Shown here: in pieces, positions 41,020-43,811 of the stretch
Numbering within the stretch: position 1 is the first letter of the stretch
How the letters are laid out: each line of letters opens with the position of its first letter
NCBI GenBank assembly: GCA_902587215.1
Contig: CACIKJ010000004.1
Coordinates: forward strand, 1-43,811
DNA: 43,811 nt
Reading direction: 5' to 3'
Source of the DNA: an uncultured Pelagibacteraceae bacterium
Lineage (GTDB): Bacteria > Pseudomonadota > Alphaproteobacteria > Pelagibacterales > Pelagibacteraceae
Translations under genes and position numbers: made by a program
The notes under the pieces: generated by a model
What the model was told of the DNA's origin: nothing
Databases searched by the model: none
The model's input: only the letters and a program-made list of their open reading frames with translations

Positions 41020-42147
41020 ATGTCAGTAAAATCACAAAGTATAAAATCAAAACAACAAACTGGACAAGATGAAAGATTAAAAAAGATTTCTCCATTAAGA
41101 GTTTTATTAAATAGACCTGAACTTGGTGCTTTGGGTGGATCAATTTTGGTATTTATATTTTTTGGTATTGTTGCGGGCGATACTGGAATGTTTAGTGCAT
41201 ATGGAATGCTAAACTTTCTTGATGTTTCTGCAAATTTAGGAATTATCGCAATTGCTGCTGCTATGTTAATGATTGGTGGTGAGTTTGATTTATCAATTGG
41301 ATCAATGATTGGCTTTGCAGGAATTTGTATAGCGATACCTGCAATTTATTGGGGTTGGCCTCTTTGGATGAGTATTACTTTTGCATTCGCTATGGCAGTT
41401 TTAATTGGATATTTTAATGGAATAATGGTTGTTAAAACTGGACTACCTTCATTTATTGTTACATTAGCTATGTTATTTATCTTAAGAGGAGCAACATTAG
41501 CTATAACTAGATTAATAACTGGGAGAACTCAAGTTCCAGGTTTAAGAGTCTTGATTGAGGATGATCCAATTGCTTGGTTATTTGCTACAGATACTTTTCA
41601 GTGGTTATTTACATGGCTAGGGAAAATGAAGTTAATTGCTTTGAGAACCGATGGAACACCACTTGCAACAGGGATACCACCGTCTGTTATATGGTTTATT
41701 GCTCTTACACTTTTTGCAACGTGGATATTAATGAAAACAAGATACGGAAACTGGATATTTGCATCAGGTGGTGACAAAGTTGGAGCAACAAATGTTGGTG
41801 TGCCTGTTGGTAGGGTAAAAATTAGTTTATTTATCGGTACGGCTGTAGCCTCAACAATTTTTGCATGTATTCAAGTTTTGGATGCTGGTTCAGCAGATAC
41901 TATGCGAGGAACATTAAAAGAGTTAGAAGCAATTGCTGCTGCTGTTGTAGGTGGTTGTTTACTAACAGGTGGATACGGATCAGCTATAGGAGCAGCTTTA
42001 GGGGCAATTATATTTGGGACAGTCTCAATGGGAATATTCTATACTGATGTTGATACGGACTGGTTTAAAGTATTTTTAGGTGCAATGATGTTAATTGCAG
42101 TTGTATTTAATAACTATATTAGAAGAAAAGTTACGGAGAATAAATAG
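41020..42147 (+). CDS. Ribose/inositol-type ABC transporter permease (RbsC-like)
   Basis: This is a 375-residue inner-membrane permease of the branched-chain/ribose type (BPD_transp_2). Multiple helices include [26 protein letters not shown] near 65-90 (given in part), the diagnostic RbsC-type block [10 protein letters not shown], and [19 protein letters not shown] near 143. [18 protein letters not shown] (near 258) and [22 protein letters not shown] (near 308, in part) follow. It is co-encoded with the binding protein and the ATPase gene, whose GTG start shares a base with this gene's TAG. The N-terminal 30 residues are polar and cytoplasmic. Confidence 0.92.
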   Translation: MSVKSQSIKSKQQTGQDERLKKISPLRVLLNRPELGALGGSILVFIFFGIVAGDTGMFSAYGMLNFLDVSANLGIIAIAAAMLMIGGEFDLSIGSMIGFAGICIAIPAIYWGWPLWMSITFAFAMAVLIGYFNGIMVVKTGLPSFIVTLAMLFILRGATLAITRLITGRTQVPGLRVLIEDDPIAWLFATDTFQWLFTWLGKMKLIALRTDGTPLATGIPPSVIWFIALTLFATWILMKTRYGNWIFASGGDKVGATNVGVPVGRVKISLFIGTAVASTIFACIQVLDAGSADTMRGTLKELEAIAAAVVGGCLLTGGYGSAIGAALGAIIFGTVSMGIFYTDVDTDWFKVFLGAMMLIAVVFNNYIRRKVTENK

Positions 42148-42939
42148 TGTCGGAGTATTTAGTTCAATTTAACAATATTAGTAAATTTTTTGGAAAAGTT
42201 ATTGCGCTTAAAGATGTAACTATGAGGTTGAAAAAAGGTGAAATTATGTGCCTGCTTGGTGATAATGGTGCAGGTAAGTCTACATTAATTAAAACACTGG
42301 CGGGAGTGCATAAGCCAGATGAAGGTGAGATTATTTTTGAGGACAAAAATTATTTTTGACTCTCCTAGAGATGCTTTAGATATTGGGATAGGAACAGTTT
42401 ACCAAGATCTAGCTTTAGTTTCATTGATGAGCGTAACAAGAAATTTTTTCATGGGAAGAGAACCACAAAAAGGAATTCCATTTTTTAAAACTTTTGATGT
42501 AGAAAAAGCTAATAAAATTGCAGCAGAAAGAATGGGACAAATTGGAATAGATGTAAGAGATCCATCTCAAGCAGTTGGAACAATGTCTGGAGGTGAAAGA
42601 CAATGTTTAGCGATATCCAGAGCTATTTACTTTGGCGCCAAAGTTTTAGTTTTAGATGAACCAACCTCTGCATTAGGCGTCCATCAAGCCTCAATGGTTT
42701 TAAAATATATTGTAAAAGCGGCATCAGAAGGTTTAGCTGTTATTTTAATTACACATAATGTTCATCATGCATATCCAGTTGGAAATAGCTTCACTGTTTT
42801 AAATAGAGGAAGAAGTATGGGCACATTTCAAAAAAAGGATATTTCAAGGGAAAAACTTTTAAGCATGATGGCTGGGGGAGAAGAATTAGATAAACTTGAA
42901 GTTGAATTAAAAGAGATGGATAGAGTGGCAAGAACCTAA
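42147..42939 (+). pseudogene. Ribose/inositol-type ABC transporter ATP-binding protein, frameshifted
   Basis: Two overlapping reading frames make one single-domain sugar ABC ATPase of about 260 residues. The N-terminal part (42147-42359, GTG start) has the Walker [15 protein letters not shown] and ends prematurely. The C-terminal part (from about 42346 to 42939) has the Q-loop [13 protein letters not shown], the signature [14 protein letters not shown] and the Walker [13 protein letters not shown]. The shift lies near 42342-42350 in GACAAAAATTATTTTTGAC. One A fewer, or two more, would restore a continuous FED-K(K)-IIFDSPRDA. A sequencing error in the A run or a real inactivation explains it. 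It completes the inositol-type importer. Confidence 0.85.
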
Positions 42940-43000
42940 TTCAACAAAACTTTCATATAAGATTTACTTATAAATCATATCTTACAAAAATTAAGTTTGT

Positions 43001-43006
43001 TATAAT
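43001..43006 (+). promoter_or_regulatory. Probable -10 element of the GYD-domain gene
   Basis: A consensus TATAAT lies 24 bases before the ATG at 43030, with an AAAAAAGGAGG ribosome-binding site in between. No good -35 box is seen at 16-18 bases upstream; a TTACAA is too close. The gap after the ATPase gene (42940-43029) otherwise holds only a short GATTTA-CTTA-TAAATC stem. Confidence 0.4.
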
Positions 43007-43029
43007 TTATCTTTAAAAAAGGAGGAAAT

Positions 43030-43353
43030 ATGAAATTTGTTGTATTAGGCAAATATTCAAATCAAGGTCTTGCTGGTTTTGTGAAGAATCCATCAGATAA
43101 TAGAGGCGAAGCTGCAAAAAAAATAACTGAAGCAGCTGGTGGAAAACTTTTGGACATGATGACTCTCAGGGGAGCTTATGATTTCATTGCTATTGTTGAA
43201 GGATCTGATTTTGAGACTATGGCAGGAATGAAAATGTTAATGCAATCAACAGGTACCATTGAAGATATGAGTATTATGGAAGCTGTTGACTTTAACAAAG
43301 CTGCAGAAAAAGCTGCTAAAGCTGCTTCTGCTTACAGACCTGTTGGAAAGTAA
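43030..43353 (+). CDS. GYD domain-containing protein
   Basis: This is a 107-residue cytosolic protein of the GYD family (a ferredoxin-like, probably dimeric fold). The family name motif appears as the degenerate GAYDFIAIVEGSDFE near residue 57, after KKITEAAGGKLLDMMTLRG. The end is alanine-rich. Family function is unknown; members are small and often strongly expressed. The start is supported by a GGAGGA ribosome-binding site and a TATAAT upstream, and the gene ends in a strong terminator, so it is a stand-alone transcription unit. Confidence 0.82.
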   Translation: MKFVVLGKYSNQGLAGFVKNPSDNRGEAAKKITEAAGGKLLDMMTLRGAYDFIAIVEGSDFETMAGMKMLMQSTGTIEDMSIMEAVDFNKAAEKAAKAASAYRPVGK

Positions 43354-43363
43354 AAATTATTAT

Positions 43364-43402
43364 GTTTAGCCTTTTTATAAAAAAGGCTAAACAAAATTTT
43401 TT
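43364..43402. terminator. Bidirectional terminator after the GYD-domain gene
   Basis: GTTTAGCCTTTTT (43364-43376) pairs with AAAAAGGCTAAAC (43380-43392) around a 3-base loop; the plus-strand side is followed by AAAATTTTTT (T run 43397-43402). It lies between the convergent GYD gene and the minus-strand partial gene and can serve both. Confidence 0.82.
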
Positions 43403-43408
43403 ATTATT

Positions 43409-43810
43409 TTATTTGAGCATATTTAGAAGAAAAAATATAAACTTTGTAAAATAAAAATCTACTCCCTTTGTATAAATCTTTTTATATTTTTTTGAAATAT
43501 ACTCTAAATATTGATGAGCCTCTAAACGTCTAGCCCACCAATTGAAATTAAATTTTTTGTAATATGAATAACTTTCGCCCTTAAAATCCTGAAAGTAATA
43601 AGTTAAAAATTTATTAATGATATTAAAATCGTTAAAGATACACTTGGAAAGAGTTGCAATTTTAAAATCTAGAGCTAAGAGTTCAAATTTTTTTTGACTT
43701 ATCTCTCTAATCATTTTTTTAAAAAATATTTTTTTAATACTTATACAACTTTGTGGTGGAAATTTAGGCCATAACGAATTACTATTTTTTTTATTATTGT
43801 ATTCGTTACT
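43409..43810 (-). CDS. Unidentified protein, C-terminal part (gene runs off the right edge)
   Basis: The minus-strand frame is open from the window edge (43810) to the TAA at 43409, 133 codons. An internal ATG at 43714 would give only 101 residues, but the frame continues upstream without a stop for 32 further codons (with NSLWPKFPPQSCISIKK), so this is the 3' end of a longer gene. The sequence is rich in Lys, Phe and Tyr, with FNFNWWARRLEAHQYLEYI in the middle and a hydrophobic C-terminus. I do not recognise a family. Base use matches the neighbours. Its transcript would end at the shared terminator at 43364-43402. Confidence 0.55.
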   Translation of the reverse strand, partial: SNEYNNKKNSNSLWPKFPPQSCISIKKIFFKKMIREISQKKFELLALDFKIATLSKCIFNDFNIINKFLTYYFQDFKGESYSYYKKFNFNWWARRLEAHQYLEYISKKYKKIYTKGVDFYFTKFIFFLLNMLK

Positions 43811-43811
43811 A

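Noticed and set aside
1-43811. tRNA, rRNA, CRISPR array, insertion sequence, attachment site or phage genes
   Set aside because: By eye I saw no cloverleaf with a T-arm motif, no regularly spaced repeats and no transposase or integrase. A covariance-model scan was not possible here, so small structured RNAs could be missed.

Overview
The window is very AT-rich and tightly packed. Many neighbouring genes overlap by 1-11 bases, intergenic gaps are short, and the protein set is alphaproteobacterial. This style, the single-copy streamlined metabolism and the dominance of periplasmic-binding-protein transporters point to the SAR11 clade (Pelagibacterales). That assignment is inference from gene content and composition; no rRNA is present. 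I see no tRNA, rRNA, CRISPR array, insertion sequence or prophage gene.

Layout. (1) 1-1717, plus strand: end of the phosphate regulon, pstB (partial)-phoU-phoB. (2) 1710-2999, minus strand: a small membrane protein, a thioredoxin-type arsenate reductase and an aquaporin, which look like an arsenic detoxification operon converging on phoB. (3) 3074-6246, plus: acetoacetyl-CoA synthetase and a class I aminotransferase. (4) 6319-9741, plus: a TAXI-type TRAP transporter (binding protein, terminator, fused permease). (5) 9722-10162, minus: a DUF4396-like membrane protein, then a 236-base gap with a strong hairpin. (6) 10399-14025: NAD(P)HX epimerase, an Asp/Glu racemase-family protein, a 1-Cys peroxiredoxin (minus) and cysE-cysK. 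(7) 14109-16607, plus: a chain of seven small genes (exported protein, two small cytosolic proteins, a DsbA/HCCA-isomerase-like protein, two SMR-type membrane proteins, a DUF2798-like protein). (8) 16614-22215, minus: an AhpD-like protein and a complete peptide-type ABC importer. (9) 22277-30263, mostly minus: a glutamine amidotransferase, a frameshifted inositol-monophosphatase-family gene, a gamma-butyrobetaine-hydroxylase-like dioxygenase (plus), a methyltransferase, ccdA, ppc and a fumarylacetoacetase-family hydrolase. (10) 30282-42939: a carbohydrate locus with clear inositol signatures (iolD, iolE, iolG), a ROK kinase, a second Gfo/Idh/MocA dehydrogenase, an aldehyde dehydrogenase, an HpcH/HpaI aldolase, a 2-hydroxyacid dehydrogenase and a ribose/inositol-type ABC importer whose ATPase gene is frameshifted. 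(11) 43030 to the end: a GYD-domain protein and the 3' end of an unidentified minus-strand gene.

How the genes work together. Regions 1 and 2 couple phosphate acquisition to handling of arsenate, the phosphate look-alike. Regions 4, 8 and 10 are three unrelated uptake systems. In each, the binding-protein gene comes first and a strong hairpin separates it from the permease gene, which suggests binding-protein excess set by partial termination. Region 10 would import a cyclitol or sugar and take it through the first three inositol steps (IolG, IolE, IolD). The usual IolB, IolC and IolJ are not seen here, but a kinase, an aldolase and an aldehyde dehydrogenase of other families lie beside the core genes and could replace some of them.

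The most interesting items are the two adjacent SMR proteins that both lack the otherwise essential membrane glutamate, the inositol locus with possible non-orthologous replacements, and the recurring binding-protein/hairpin/permease architecture. Two genes (hisN-like and the inositol-type ABC ATPase) carry a single frameshift near A-rich runs and may be sequencing artefacts.
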